Source: Thinopyrum elongatum
Lineage: Eukaryota > Streptophyta > Magnoliopsida > Poales > Poaceae
Direction: 5' to 3'
Assembly (NCBI GenBank): GCA_011799875.1
Contig: CM022301.1
Coordinates: forward strand, 212,371,888 to 212,435,887
DNA: 64,000 nucleotides
Position 1 is the first letter of the stretch. Each line of letters starts with the position of its first letter. The translations under genes were made by a program, and so were the position numbers. Under the pieces are notes generated by a model. It did no database searches. It was not told where the DNA came from and was given only the letters and a program-made list of their open reading frames with translations. Shown piece after piece: positions 46,183-57,983 of the stretch.

Positions 46183-46700
46183 TTACTTGTGGTTCAAGGA
46201 AACATTGGGCAAAGAAGTGCCCAAAGAAGTATAAGAAGCCAGGACAGGACTCCAAGTCTGTCAAAGTGACTATGAGCAACAGTGATGGGGCAAATGGGTA
46301 TGGTTATTTGTTTACGGTACTTTCAGTTTGTCATTCCACTGATTGGTGGATTGACATAGGGGCCAATATTCACGTTTGTGCTGATATGTCATTGTTCTCT
46401 TCTTACTAGGTCACACGAGATTGCTCTGTCCTGATGTGTAATGGCTCACATGTTTCTGTTCATGGTGTTGGCACGATAGATCTTAAGTTTACTTCAGGAA
46501 AAATCGTGCAACTGAAGAACGTGCAACATGTCCCCACAATCAAGAAGAATCTCGTTAGTGGACCCCTTCTTTGTAAATAAGGGTTTAAGTTAGTATTCGA
46601 GTCTAGTAAAGTAGTCATATCTCGGTATGGACTATTTGTTGGAAAAGGATACGATTGCAGAGGTTTATTCCTCCTTTCCCTAGCGGCTTTCTGTAATAAA
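46183..46700 (+). pseudogene. copia protease region, active site altered
   Basis: Following the knuckle, the plus strand reads STDWWIDIGANIHVCADMS, where the family has WWVDSGATxHVC: the catalytic DSG has become DIG. Next come [39 protein letters not shown] and [17 protein letters not shown], with in-frame stops near 46409 and 46580. It is a dead copia aspartic protease. Confidence 0.78.
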
Positions 46701-46773
46701 GTCGTGAACTAAATTTAATCTAGCATGAAGAACGTGAGGTTTGGCATTCACATATTTTTCACATTAATTTTGG

Positions 46774-47366
46774 TTGTATGACCATTCATGTGTGCAAGCA
46801 AAGCAACCTCGTAAGCCTCACAAGCCTGCGAAGGAGAGACACCCAGCACCACTAGAGCTCATTCATCCAGATCTTTGCGAGATGAATGGTGTGTTAACTA
46901 AAGGTGGAAAGAAACACTTCATTACATTGATTGATGATTCCACTAGATTCTGCTATGTGTATTTGGTAAACACTAAGGATGAGGTTCTACACTACTTTAA
47001 AATCTGTAAGGCGGAAGTTGAGAACCAACTTGAAAAGAAAATAAAACGAGTTCGGTCTTATCGTCGTGGAGAGTACTTTTCTAATGAGTTCAATTTATTC
47101 TGTGCGGAAAATGGTATTATTCATGAGAGGACGCCTCCCTATTCACCCCAGTCAAACGGGTTGCCGAACGAAAAAAATCATACTCTAACAGATTTGGTTA
47201 ACGCCATGTTAGATACATATGGTTTATCCAAGGCATGGTGGGGGGAGGCTGTATTGACATCATGTCATGTCCTGAATAAAGTTCCCACAAAAAGGGTAAT
47301 GAGATTACTCCCTATGAGCAATGGGAGAAGAAAATAACTACACTCTCTTACTTGCGCACTTGGGGC
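46774..47366 (+). pseudogene. copia integrase core, catalytic residues lost
   Basis: The 187-codon frame reads PLELIHPDLCEMNG (first catalytic Asp kept), FITLIDDSTRFCYVYL, RSYRRGEYFSNEF (normally RSDRGGEY: the second catalytic Asp is Tyr), PPYSPQSNGLPNEKNHTL (normally NGVAERKNRTL, so the third acidic position is disturbed) and AWWGEAVLTSCHVLNKVPTK. It then runs to LSYLRTWG at about 47345-47365, where the LTR of the next element interrupts it. The rest of this copia element must lie to the right of the nested gypsy elements, outside the window. Confidence 0.85.
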
Positions 47367-47368
47367 TG

Positions 47369-48775
47369 TGATAACCCACAAGTATAGGGGATCGTAATAG
47401 TTATCGAGGGTAGAGTATTCAACCCAAATTTATTGATTCGGCACAAGGGAAGCCAAAGAATATTTGTAAGCATTAGCAGTTGAGTTGTCAATTCAACCAC
47501 ACATGGAGATTAAATATCTGCAGCAAAGTGATCAGTAGCACAGTAGTATGATAGTTTGATAGTAGTAGTAACGATAGCGATGGTAACGGTAACAACAGTA
47601 ACAGTTTTGTAGCAGTTGTAACAGTAGCAATAGCAATAATAACTTAGTAAGAACAATATGTGAAAAGCTCGTAGGCATTGGATCGGTGATTTCTTTGGAT
47701 AATATTCATCATATAACAGTCATAACCTAGGGCAACACAGAACTAGCTCCAATTCATAAATATAACGTAGGCATGTATTCCGTAAATAGTCATACGTGCT
47801 TATGGAAAAGAACTTGCATGACATCTTTTGTCCTACCCTCCCGTGGCAGCGGGGTCCATAAGGAAACTAAGGGATATTAAGGCCTCCTTTTAATAGAGAA
47901 CCGGAACAAAGCATTATCACATAGTGAATACATGAACTCCTCAAACTACGGTAATCATCGGAAAGAATCCCAATTATTGTCACCTTGGGGTATGTGGATT
48001 ATAACACGTAATACATGCATATAACTTGCAAGATCGGATCACGAACATAGAAATGGTGAAAACATAAACGGTTCAGATCTGAAATCATGTCACTCGGGCC
48101 CCAATGACAAGCATTAAGCATAGCAAATTCATAGCAACATCAATCTCTGAACATAGTGGATACTAGGGATCAAGCCCTAACAAAACTAACTCGATTACAT
48201 GATGAATCTCATCCAACTCCTCACCGACCAGTGAGCCTACGAAGGAATTACTCACTCTCGGCGGTGAGCATCATGAAATTGGTGATGAAGGATGGTTGGT
48301 GATGACGAAGACCGAAGACCCCCCTCTTCGGAGCCCCGAACGGGCTCCAGATCTGGCCTCCCAATGAAGAACAGGAGGTGGCGGCGGCTGCATATCGTAA
48401 AACATGATGAAACTTCCTGTCCTATTTTTTCTCCAAAAACAAGATTTTATAGCGTTGGAATTAGGGTCAGCGGAGCCTCGTGGGCCCCACTACCCACTAG
48501 GGCACGCTAGAGGGGGGTGGCGCGCCCTGGTGCCTAGTGGGAAGCTGCCCCCCCTCCAGTGGGTCTTGGTTCCAGTATTTTTCATTTATTCCAAAATAAT
48601 TCTCCAAAAAGTTTCATCCAAATCCGAGAACTTTTATTTCTGCACAAAAAACAACACCATGGTAGTTGTGCTAAAAACAACGTTAGTCCGGGTTAGTTTC
48701 ATTCAAATTATGCAAATTAGAGTCCAAAACAAGAGCAAAAGCGTTAGGAAAAGTAGATACGATGGAGACGTATCA
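47369..48775 (-). repeat. 3' LTR of gypsy element A
   Basis: About 1407 bases; on the minus strand it starts TGATACGTCTCCATCG and ends GTGGGTTATCA, so the ends form a TGATA/TATCA inverted pair. A TATA box CTATAAAATC (minus) is at about 48443-48452. Just upstream of it (minus sense) is a GC-rich stretch with GGCGCGCC at 48518-48525. I recall this LTR as Sabrina/WHAM-like. If the end is TGTGATAACC instead, the border would shift two bases left. Confidence 0.88.
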
Positions 48776-48791
48776 ACTCCCCCAAGCTTAA
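48776..48791 (-). other. polypurine tract of element A
   Basis: The minus strand reads TTAAGCTTGGGGGAGT directly before the LTR start. A close copy, CTAAGCTTAGGGGAGT, occurs at 50870-50885 immediately after the 3' frame, and AAGCTTGGGGGAGG occurs in gag at 54600-54613. Confidence 0.75.
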
Positions 48792-50905
48792 CCCATTGCT
48801 TGTCCTCAAGCAATTCAGTTGACAAACTGAAGGTGATAAAGAAAAACTTTTACGAACTCTTTTGTTCTTGTGTCTATATATATGCTTAAATAGCACCCAG
48901 GTTTTCAGCAAAGATCATAACTAACCATGCAAACAATAACTCCTAGAAATTATTTCACGCATATCAATGGCATAATCAACTAGCGAGCAATAATAAAATA
49001 TTTCAAATGCCAACACTTTGTCAAAACAATCATGATATAATATGACAATAATGGTATCTCGCTAGCCCTTTCTGAGACCGCAAAACATAAATGCAGAGCA
49101 CCCCCAAAGTTCAAGCAGCGACTAAACATTGTAATTCATGGTAGAAGAAATCCAGTCATGATGCATTCAACATTAACTGTACACAATGCATGAGGATGAC
49201 AATAGTGCTCTCAGGACTGGTGCTTGTTTGAGAAGGTGATGACTCAACATAAAAGTAAAATAACATGAAAGTAAATAGATAGGCCCTTCGCAGAGGGAAG
49301 CAGGGATTTGCAGAGGTGCCAGAGCTCGAAGCTTAAATCAGTGATAAATATAATTTTGGGAGGTATACCCTTCCTGTCAATGTTACGACCAAGAGTTTTC
49401 AATATCATCCATGCTAAACAAATTAGCGGCAGTTCCCAAGCAATAAAAATAAAGTTTACTCCCCCTCCACCAACAAACACAAGCCATGGCTAGCCGAATC
49501 CACGGGTGCCTTCCATACCAACAACAGTCCCTGGGGAGTTTTGTTTAATTATTTGCAATTTTGATCATGGGACTGGGCATCCCAATTACCGGCCCCTCTC
49601 ATGCCAGGACGAGTGAATAAACACTCATCATGAGAATAACCCGCTTAGCATAGAAGATACTGACCACCCCGTGTCGCTCCATGAGCGGTCCGGGCACACA
49701 AAATAGATGTTTATTTGAATTTTTAGAGGTGGCACATGCAAATTAACTTGGAACGGCAGGGTAATACCGCATATAGGTGGATATAGTGGACTCATCTAGA
49801 ATAACTTTGGTTTAAGGATTTTTGATGCACAAGCAGTATTCTCGCTTAGTACATGCGGAGGCTAGCAAATAGGTTGGGAAGCGGCCAGCTAGAGAGCGAA
49901 AACGGTCATGAACATGCATTATGAATAATTAACATTGAATACTAGCATAAGTAGGATATAAACACCATGAACATAAATATCGTGGAGGCTATGTTGGTTT
50001 TGAATCAACTACATGCGTGAACATGTGCCAAGTCAAGCCACTTGAAACATTCAGAGGAGGATACCATACCATCATACTACATCACAATCATTTTAATGCA
50101 TGTTGACACTCAAGATAAATCATTATCCACTCCTAGCTACATAAGCATGGCATGAGCAACTATAATCTCTAATTGTCATTGCAAACATGTTTAGTCATAA
50201 TATGCTGAATCATGGATACTAAGTTAAACATATTTACAAAAACAAAAACAAGTTGAGTTCATACCCGCCTTTCCCTGCCACGGTCACTTCATCAAGTATC
50301 GTCATTATTTCCTTTCACTTGCACAACCGAATGATATGAAAATAATAATAGTGCAATAGTGTCCTGGACTAAGCTGGAATCTGCAAACATTTTATTTAAA
50401 GGAGAAGAAAAAAATAATTTGGGCTCTTTGTTAGATCAACAATAATGCATATGAGAGCCACTCAACATTCTCATCATGGTCTTCTCCTTAGTACGACTCA
50501 ACGAAAGAAAAGAATTTCAGAGAAACACACTGAAATATTTTTGGAGTTTTTAGTTTTTCATGAAAGGAAACAAATTAAAGAAAGAAAAACAAGAACGAGG
50601 AAAACTATTTACACGAGAAAGCTCCCAACAAGCAAAAGAAGAAATGAGAAATCTTTTTGGGTTTTATTTTAATACTACAACTAAATTAAACTGGAAAGAA
50701 AAACCGAAAAGAAGCGAGAAATATTTTTGGACTTTCTCAAAGTTTTTCAAACACAGAAGAAGAAAGCGAGAAAAATAAAACTAACATGGATAATACAATG
50801 AAAAAGTATGATCACCGACAACCAGAATGAAGTGTGTTAACATGAATGTAATGTCGGTGGAACTACGTACTCCCCTAAGCTTAGGCTCTTGGCCTAGCTT
50901 GGTAA
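48792..50905 (-). other. untranslated 3' region of element A
   Basis: About 2.1 kb between the 3' frame and the polypurine tract with no frame of family type. It includes an A-rich, GAAAAGAAA-type stretch (50500-50780). The second polypurine-like motif at 50870-50885 is at its 5' (right) edge. A long untranslated tail here is shared with element C (57999-59555). Confidence 0.55.
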
Positions 50906-51961
50906 TCACCACCCGTAGTAGCCATCCGGTCCCATGTGAAAGTGCTGCGGCAGTGGCACCTGAGCGTCCCACTCTTGGGGCTCCTCCTCCGTCGTTGCCT
51001 GGGCATTCCGGTAGGCAACAATGTCCGCTGGTAGGACGGTGTATCCGCTCCTGGCATGAGAATCAAACAAAGCAGGTGCAGACAATGGAATAATGTCACG
51101 GGTATTCTCACTGAATACCAAGTTATAGCGAAGAGGGTTTAGTGGCTCAGTGGCATCAAGAAAGTGGTGGCCCGCCATCGACTGGCGATCTAAATAAACT
51201 CTAGGAAACATAAAGTCATGGTGGCATATCGGAATGTTAAAATGTCTCGCCAAGCGAGTAGCATAAATACCCCCATGAATTTTACCCTTAGTCCTATTAG
51301 TGTGTAGTCGGCGTGCAACGATAGCCCCTAGGTTATAGGTGTGGTCATTGTGAAGTGCACGACGTAAAATGATGAGGTCAGGGGTACTAAGTATACTGCC
51401 CTTCTCTCTAGCAGTCAGATACTTCGTAATAAATAAAGCAGAGTAATGCACAGAAGGAAACTGCAGACTGGTACCCGTGGCTTTCGACACGCCCCTTCCC
51501 TCACCCACTAGTAAAGTGAGAAGAAAGTCCTCGAACTCTGCCAATTTAGGCTCTCTTAATTCCCCATTAGAGGGAATTAGACATATCTCACAAAATTCAG
51601 TGAGCGATATCGGGCGGGTTTCAGAGTATAAATTAAATCGCACGGCAGGAGGTTCAAGCCTATTCAGAAAATAAAAAATTTGCATAAAGGAGTTCGTGAT
51701 GGTGTGGTGTTGGTCACACTCATTTGCGAGGAAGTTGGTAAGTCCAGCATTTGCAATGAATTGCGCGAACTCTTGGTGGAATCCGGCTTCTTCCATGAAG
51801 GCAATGTGCGGCCATTCGCACGGCCGGACCTCCGTCCATCGCGGAGTGTTAATGTCACCAGCTGATGATTCACAGGTGACTCCCTTGGCATTCTTCTTAG
51901 ATGAACTCCTTCGAAAAAGTTCCATCTTCCTAAGAGAAAATTTCTGAAATTTTTGAGCCAT
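50906..51961 (-). CDS. element A 3' ORF, ATHILA ORF-1-like protein
   Basis: A 351-residue uninterrupted frame. The start is basic (MAQKFQKFSLRKMEL, RRSSSKKNAK), followed by a predicted globular part: RWTEVRPCEWPHIAFMEEAG, FIANAGLTNFLANECDQ, FMQIFYFLNRLEP, AVRFNLYSETRPISLTEFC and LLTLLVGEGRGVSK, then GGIYATRLARHFNIP. I recall this as the ATHILA ORF-1 / plant retrotransposon ORF-1 family, of unknown function. I see no signal peptide or membrane segment, so it is not an envelope protein in any obvious sense, though it takes the env position. That it has stayed open while gag of the same element has a nonsense codon and a frameshift is notable. The ATG at 51961 is preferred; Met-13 is an alternative. 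Confidence 0.75.
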   Translation of the reverse strand: MAQKFQKFSLRKMELFRRSSSKKNAKGVTCESSAGDINTPRWTEVRPCEWPHIAFMEEAGFHQEFAQFIANAGLTNFLANECDQHHTITNSFMQIFYFLNRLEPPAVRFNLYSETRPISLTEFCEICLIPSNGELREPKLAEFEDFLLTLLVGEGRGVSKATGTSLQFPSVHYSALFITKYLTAREKGSILSTPDLIILRRALHNDHTYNLGAIVARRLHTNRTKGKIHGGIYATRLARHFNIPICHHDFMFPRVYLDRQSMAGHHFLDATEPLNPLRYNLVFSENTRDIIPLSAPALFDSHARSGYTVLPADIVAYRNAQATTEEEPQEWDAQVPLPQHFHMGPDGYYGW

Positions 51962-52199
51962 AAAATTTTGTCAACAAAACTTCACAAGGTTGATAGCAAC
52001 TACTCATATGGATGTCTAGAGGCTATATCAAGCATTCAAACTACTTGGAACTTAAAGAATTCAACATGCAAGCTCATTTACAGCAGCACCAAGAGTAGCT
52101 AATTACTCAAAATATAAACCACTAGAACAAAAACTAACTGGAGGAATGGAGGAGTCACATACCAAGTAGCAATCGCCCAAAACAGTTTCGAAAATGGAG

Positions 52200-52560
52200 C
52201 TTTGAACAAAGATATCAAAATCCGCGGGTTTGAGAGCAAGAACACGAGAGAGAGAGAGAGCCAGAGTGATTTTTTTTCTGGAGGTAAGTGGTGAAGTGAG
52301 CTAAAGGGATAAGTGAGGGGGCCTTGTGGGGCCCATTACCCACCAGAGCGTGCCAGGTGGGTGTGGCGTGCCCTGGTGCCTAGTGGGCACTAGGGGCACC
52401 CCCCTGTGCTATTTTTTGTATCAGAAATTCTTAAATATTCAGAAAACAATCGTGTCAAAGTTTCAGAGCATTCTGAGCACTTTTATTTTTGGGCACCTTT
52501 TTATTGCACGGATAAATCAGAAAACAGGATAAATATGGCATTTTATTGTATTTAACCTTG
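52200..52560 (-). promoter_or_regulatory. LTR-like segment before the 3' ORF of element A
   Basis: The plus-strand text 52322-52387 (CCTTGTGGGGCCCATTACCC, GTGGCGTGCCCTGGTGCC, TAGTGGG) closely follows the LTR text at 48476-48541 (CCTCGTGGGCCCCACTACCC, GTGGCGCGCCCTGGTGCC, TAGTGGG). To its right both continue with CCCCCCTC/G, ATT...TTC and CAAAGTTTCA...GAGAACTTTTATTT-like text (internal GAGCACTTTTATTTT near 52475). To the left, i.e. toward the frame, a pyrimidine-rich leader with a CT repeat (52248-52262) follows. It looks like a partial copy of the LTR promoter region located about 240-600 bases upstream of the ATG at 51961. That it works as a promoter is inference. Confidence 0.5.
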
Positions 52561-52710
52561 ATTAACAGAAAACAAAAAGTAGGTACAGAAAGTTGTGCCT
52601 ACTAAATTCATCGACCACATGCCTCTCAAAAATAATCCATTAATAAGGTTGATCAAGTCTTATTAACAACCACTTTCGATTAGCATGAACCGAAGAACTT
52701 TCGTAAAACA

Positions 52711-54626
52711 CTAAGTTACCTCAATGGGAATATGCATATCCCCAACAATAACTATTTCATATTTCTTTTTGGCAGTAGGAAGAGGGAGTTGAAAACTTCC
52801 AATAGTAATTGTCGGAGATTTTTCAATAACATTAATACCATTCACTTGAAATTGTTTCTTCGGAAAGTGCACCGTATGCTCATTACCATTGATATGAAAA
52901 GTGACTTTGCTTTTATTGCAATCAATAATAGCCCATGCAGTGTTCAAAAAGGGTCTACCAAGGATAATCGACATGTTGTCATCCTCGGGCATCTCAAGTA
53001 TTACAAAGTCTGTTAAGATAGTAACATTTGCAACAACAACGGGCACATCCTCACAAATACCGATAGGTATGGCAGTTGATTTGTCAGCCATTTGCAATGA
53101 TATTTTAGTAGGTGTGAGTTTCTTCAAATTAAGTGTTTTGTATACAGAGAAAGGCATAACACTAACACCAGCTCCTAAATCACATAAAGCAGTTTTGACA
53201 TAGTTTCTTTTGATGGAGCATGGTATGGTTGGTATTCCTGGATCTCCAAGTTTTTTAGGTACTCTATCCTTCAAAGAATAATTAGCAAGCATGGTGGAGA
53301 TTTGAGATTCAAGTATTTTTCTTTTATTAGTGACAATATCTTTCATATATTTAGCATAAGAAGCCATCTTTAAAATATCAGTCAAACGAGTACGCAAAAA
53401 GACTGGCCTAAGCATTTCAGCAAAGCGTTCAAATTCTTCATCATCCTTTTTCTTAGATGGTTTAGGTGGAAAGGGCATGGGTTTATGAACCCACGGTTCT
53501 CTTTCTTTACCATGTTTTCTAGCAACAAAGTCTCTTTTATCATAACTTTTATTTTTAGGTTGTGGGTTATCAAGATCAACAGCAGGTTCTATTTCAACAT
53601 CATCATCAAATTCTTTATCATTGTCAGGTTGAGCATCTAAATGAACATCATCATTGTAATTATCATTATCACTAGGTGAATGTCCATTACTAGATTGAGT
53701 TTCAGCATCAGAAATAGAAACATCATTATTATCATCAGAAGGTTTTTCCACCTCAGGTTCACTAGAAGTATGCGAAGTCCTATCATTTTTCTTTTTCTTT
53801 TTCTTTTTAGGTGGACTAGGTGCATCAGTATTAATTCTTTGAGAGCCTTGTTCAATTCTTTTAGGGTGACCTTCAGGATAAAGTGGCTCCTGCGTCATTG
53901 TACCTCCTCTAGTCATTACTCTAACCGCATGATCATTCATATTATTATTCATTTCATTGATTAACTCACTTTGAGATTTAGCAACCTGTTCTAACTGAGT
54001 TTGAACCATAGAAGCATGTTTTCCTACTCCTCTAACATCATTAGTGATTCTAAATAACAAGTCACTCAAGCGAGAATCATATCAGAATTTTGTTTTAATT
54101 GTTTCATAACATAAGCATTGAAGTGATCTTGCTTCATAATGTAACTGTCAAATTCATACAAGCATTGACTAGGAGGTTTATTATGAGGGAGCTCACCTTC
54201 ATCAAACTTTAAAAGGGAATTTACCTCTACCACCTTTGGTGGTGTGTCAAGACCATGCATTTCTTCAATAGGTGGTAAATTCTTAACATCTTCAGCTTTA
54301 ATACCTTTTTCCTTCATACATTTCTTTGCCTCTTGCATATCTTCATGACTGAGAAATAAGATGCCCCTCTTCTTCGGAGTGGGCTTAGGCGGTGGTTCAG
54401 GAAGTGTCCAATCATCATAATTCTTCAATATAATATTCAATAGTTCCTCAGCTTGGTCAACATTTCATTCCCTGAAAACACAACTAGCACAACTATCTAG
54501 GTGGTCCCGAGAAGCATCGGTTAGTCCATTATAAAAGATATCAAGTATTTCATTTTTCTTGAGAGGATGATCGGCCAAAGCATTAAGTAATTGGAGAAGC
54601 CTCCCCCAAGCTTGTGGGAGACTCTT
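52711..54626 (-). pseudogene. element A Gag-protease, 5' part cut by element B
   Basis: From the cut at 54626 the minus strand reads KSLPQAWGRLLQLLNALADH and LKKNEILDIFYNGLTDASRD (end of the capsid domain), then a TGA at 54465-54467, then in frame QAEELLNIILKNYDDWTLPEP. A one-base frameshift near 54067 leads into a 452-codon frame: coiled segment SMVQTQLEQVAKSQSELIN, Lys run (88-94), acidic Asp/Asn/Ser-rich part (105-165), then the retropepsin with CDLGAGVSVMP (Asp at about 297) and IILGRPFLNTAWAIIDC (368-384). It ends at residue 452 with no RT following. The nonsense codon and frameshift disable Gag; the protease frame is intact. Confidence 0.82.
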
Positions 54627-56207
54627 GAAACTTCTTGAGCTTGCGTTGATTTTTCCCTTGAAGAGGAAAGGGTGATGCAGCAAAGTAGAGATAAGTATTT
54701 CCCTCAGTTAAGAACCAAGGTATCAATCCAGTAGGAGGCACAAGCAAGTCTCCAATCTATGCATCTACACAAACTAACAAACACTTGCACTCAACGCGAA
54801 CAAGGGGTTGTCAATCCCTTCACGGTCTCGAACAAGAGTGAGATCTAATAGAGATACGTATAAAAGATAAATAAAAAGGCAAACTAAAATAAATCTAGAT
54901 AAATTGCAGCAAGGTATTTTTGGGTTTTTTGGTTTATAGATCTGAAAATATATGATGGAAAATAGACCCGGGGGGCCATAGGTTTCACTAGAGGCTTCTC
55001 TCTTGAAGATAGCATACGGTGGGTGAACAAATTACTGTTGAGCAATTGATAGAAAAGCGCAAAGTTATGACGATATCTAAGGCAATGATCATGAATATAG
55101 GCATCATGTCTGTGACAAGTAGACCGACTCCTGCCTGCATCTACTATTATTACTCCACACATCGACCGCTATCCAGCATGCATCTAGAGTATTAAGTTCA
55201 AAAGAATGGAGTAACGCCTTAAGCAAGATGACATGATGTAGAGGGATAAACTCAAGCAATATGATATAAACCCCATCTTTTTATCCTCGATGGCAACAAT
55301 ACAATACGTGCCTCGCTACCCCTTCTGTCACTGGGTGAGGACACCGCAAGATTCAACCCAAAACTAAGCACCTCTCCCATTGCAAGAAAAACCAATCTAG
55401 TTGGCCAAACCAAACTGATAGTTCAAAGAGAAATACAAAGATATCTTAATCATGCATAAAAGAGTTCAGAGAAGACTCCAATAATATTCATAGATAATCT
55501 GATCATAAATACACAATTCATTGGATCTCAACAAACACACCGCAAAAAAGTATTACATCAAATAGATCTCCAAGAACATCGAGGATAACATTATATTGAA
55601 GATCAAAAAGAGAGAAGAAGCCATCTAGCTACTAGCTATGGACTCGTAGGTCTGTGGTAAGCTACTCATGCATCATCGGAAGGGCAGCAAGGTTGATGTA
55701 GAGGCCCTCCGTGATCGAACCCCCCTCTGGCAGATCGCCGGAAAAGGCCCCAAGATGGGATCTCACAGGAACAGAGGCTTGCGATGGCGAAAAAGTATTT
55801 TGGTGGACGCTCCTGGTGGTTTGGGAATATTTGGGAATTTATAGTGCAAAGATTAGGGTTGGAGGACTCCCGAGGGGCCCACAAGCCCTCAGGACGCCCC
55901 CCAGGGGCGCGCCTAGCAGGCTTGTGGCCTCCTTGGGCATCTTCTGACCCCCTCTCCAAGCTCCGTGGATGTCTTCTGGTCCAAGAAAAATCATCGTAAA
56001 GTTTTATTCCGTTTGGACTCCGTTTGATATTCCTTTTCTGTAAAACACAAAAACAAGGAAAAAAACAGAAACTGGCACTAGGCTCTAGGTTAATACGTTA
56101 GTCCCAAAATAATATAAAATAGCATATTAATGCATATAAAACATTTAAAACAGATAATATAATAGCATGGAACAATAAAAAATTATAGATACGTTGGAGA
56201 CGTATCA
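54627..56207 (-). repeat. 3' LTR of gypsy element B
   Basis: Reverse-complement match to 675-2244 over its whole length, including the GGCACGTATTGTATTGTTGC and CTGCCGGAGG-type landmarks (reversed near 55295 and 55735). It keeps the longer form of the region around 55130-55190 (GATGCATGCTGGATAGCGG when reversed), which differs from LTR 7332-8862. Confidence 0.88.
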
Positions 56208-56467
56208 AGCATCCCCAAGCTTAATTCCTGCTCGTCCTCGAGTAGGTAAATGATAAAAACAGAATTTTTGATGTGGAATGCTACCTAACATATTTATCAA
56301 TGTAATCTTCTTTACTATGGCATGAATATTCAGATCCATAAGATTCAAAACAAAAGTTTAATATTGACATAAAAACAATAATACTTCAAGCATACTAATA
56401 AAGCAATCATGTCTTCTCAAAATAACATGGCCAAAGAAAGTTATCCCTACAAAATCATATAGTCTGG
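54627..56467 (-). mobile_element. gypsy element B, 3' LTR and short internal end, interrupted by C
   Basis: The LTR is 54627-56207 on the minus strand: start TGATACGTCTCCAACG, end AAGAAGTTTCA (family end is AAGAAGTAGCA). Next to its start are the polypurine tract (56208-56231) and internal 3' DNA up to 56467, matching the reverse of about 410-674 of the first element (CATATAGTCTGG at the break). Element C starts at 56468. B belongs to the same family as 675-8862 but lies in the opposite orientation. It interrupts gag of element A at 54626/54627. A TATA-like CTATAAATTCCC (minus) is at about 55834-55845. Confidence 0.87.
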
Positions 56468-57983
56468 TGATGACCCACAAGTATAGGTGATCAATCGTAG
56501 TCCTTTTGATAAGTAAGAGTGTCGAACCCAATGAGGAGCAGAAAGAAATGACAAGTGGTTTTCAGCAAGGTATTCTCTGCAAGCACTGAAATTATAAGTA
56601 ACGAGTAGTTTGATAGCAAGATAATATGTAATGAGCAAGTAACGGCAATGACAAATAGTATGCATCAAGGTAGCCAAATCCTTTTGTGGCAAAGGACAGG
56701 CCAAAATAGTCTCTTATGATAAGCGAAGCGTTCTTGAGGGTACAGGGGAATTTCATCTAGTCACTTTCATCATGTTGATTTGATTCGTGTTCGCTACTTT
56801 GATAATTTGATATGTGGGTGGACCGGTGCTTAGGTGTTGTTCTTACTTGAACAAACCTCTTACTTATGATTAACCCCCTTGCAAGCATCCGCAACTACGA
56901 GAAAAGTATTAAGATGAAATCTAACCATAGCATTAAACTTTTGGATCCAAATCAGTCCCTTACGAAGTAGCGCATAAACTAAGGTTTAAGCTTCTGTCAC
57001 TCTCGCAACCCATCATCTAATAACTACTCCACAATGCATTCCCTTAGGCCCTAATAAGGTGAAGTGCCATGTAGTCGACGTTCACATGACACCACTAAGG
57101 GAATCACAACATACATACCATCAAAATATCGAACACATATCAAATTCACATGATTACTTGCAACAAGATTTCTCCCGTGACCTCAAGAACAAAAGTAACT
57201 ACTCACAAATGATAATCATGCTCAAGATCAGAGGGGTATTAAATAGAATAATGGATCTGAACATATAATCTTCCACCAAATAAACCATATAATAATCAAC
57301 TACAAGATGTAATCAACAGTACTAGTCACCCACAAGCACCAATCTAAGGTTCCGGTACAAAGATTGAACACAAGAGATGAACTAGGGTTTGAGAGGAGAT
57401 GGTGCTATTGAAGATGTTGATGGAGATTACCCTCCCCAAGATGGGAGAGTTGTTGGTGATGATGATGACGATGATTTCCTCCTCTGGGAGGGAAGTTCCC
57501 CCGGCGTAATCGCTCCGCGAGAGGGCAAAAGTGCTCCTGCCCAAGTTCCGCCTCGAGACGGCGGCGCTTCATCCTGAAAGTCCTCCCCTCATTTTTTCTA
57601 GGTCAAAATGACTTATTTACCATAAGAGGGGCACCTGAGGTGGGCCGAGGAGGGCACAACCCACCAGGGCGCGCCTGGGGGCCTTGGCGCGCCAAGTGGG
57701 TTGTGCCCACCTGGTGGGCCCCCTCTGGTAGGTATTTGCTCCAATAATTCTTAAATATTCCAAAAAAATCTTTGTGAAGTTTCAGCTCATTTGGAGTTGT
57801 GCAGAATAGGTGGCCTGACGTAGCTTTTTCAGGTCCAGAATTCCAGCTGCCGGTATTCTCCCTCTTTGTGTGAACCTTGCATATTATGAGAGAAAAGGCA
57901 TTAGAATTACTCCATAAAGCATTATTATGCATAGAAATATCATAAATAACAGTAGGAAAACATGATGCAAAATGGATGTATCA
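56468..57983 (-). repeat. 3' LTR of gypsy element C
   Basis: About 1516 bases; on the minus strand it starts TGATACATCCATTTTGC and ends TGTGGGTCATCA, so the ends pair as TGAT/ATCA. The end resembles that of element A (CCTATACTTGTGGGT shared), but the body differs. It includes the GC-rich hairpin at 57652-57708. Confidence 0.85.
57652..57708. repeat. GC-rich hairpin in the LTR of element C
   Basis: The arms GGGCACAACCCAC (57652-57664) and GTGGGTTGTGCCC (57696-57708) are perfectly complementary. Inside, GGCGCGCC occurs on both sides (57668-57675 and 57686-57693), extending the stem with small mismatches. The RNA or single-stranded DNA could fold into a very stable stem. Confidence 0.85.

Larger units (their letters stand above)
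47369..54626 (-). mobile_element. gypsy element A, minus strand, gag-protease plus 3' ORF, no RT or integrase
   Basis: From right (5') to left (3'): part of gag (54626-54066), gag C-terminal part with protease (54069-52711), an LTR-like segment (about 52560-52200), an ATHILA-ORF1-like frame (51961-50906), about 2.1 kb untranslated, polypurine tract (48791-48776) and 3' LTR (48775-47369). There is no reverse transcriptase or integrase between the protease and the 3' frame; about 750 bases of other sequence are there instead. The 5' LTR and first part of gag lie beyond the nested insertion that starts at 54627. It inserted into copia integrase at 47368. Confidence 0.85.

Noticed and set aside
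53680..53964. Ile/Arg-rich plus-strand frame
   Set aside because: Antisense to the acidic Asp/Asn-rich and Lys-run part of element A Gag.
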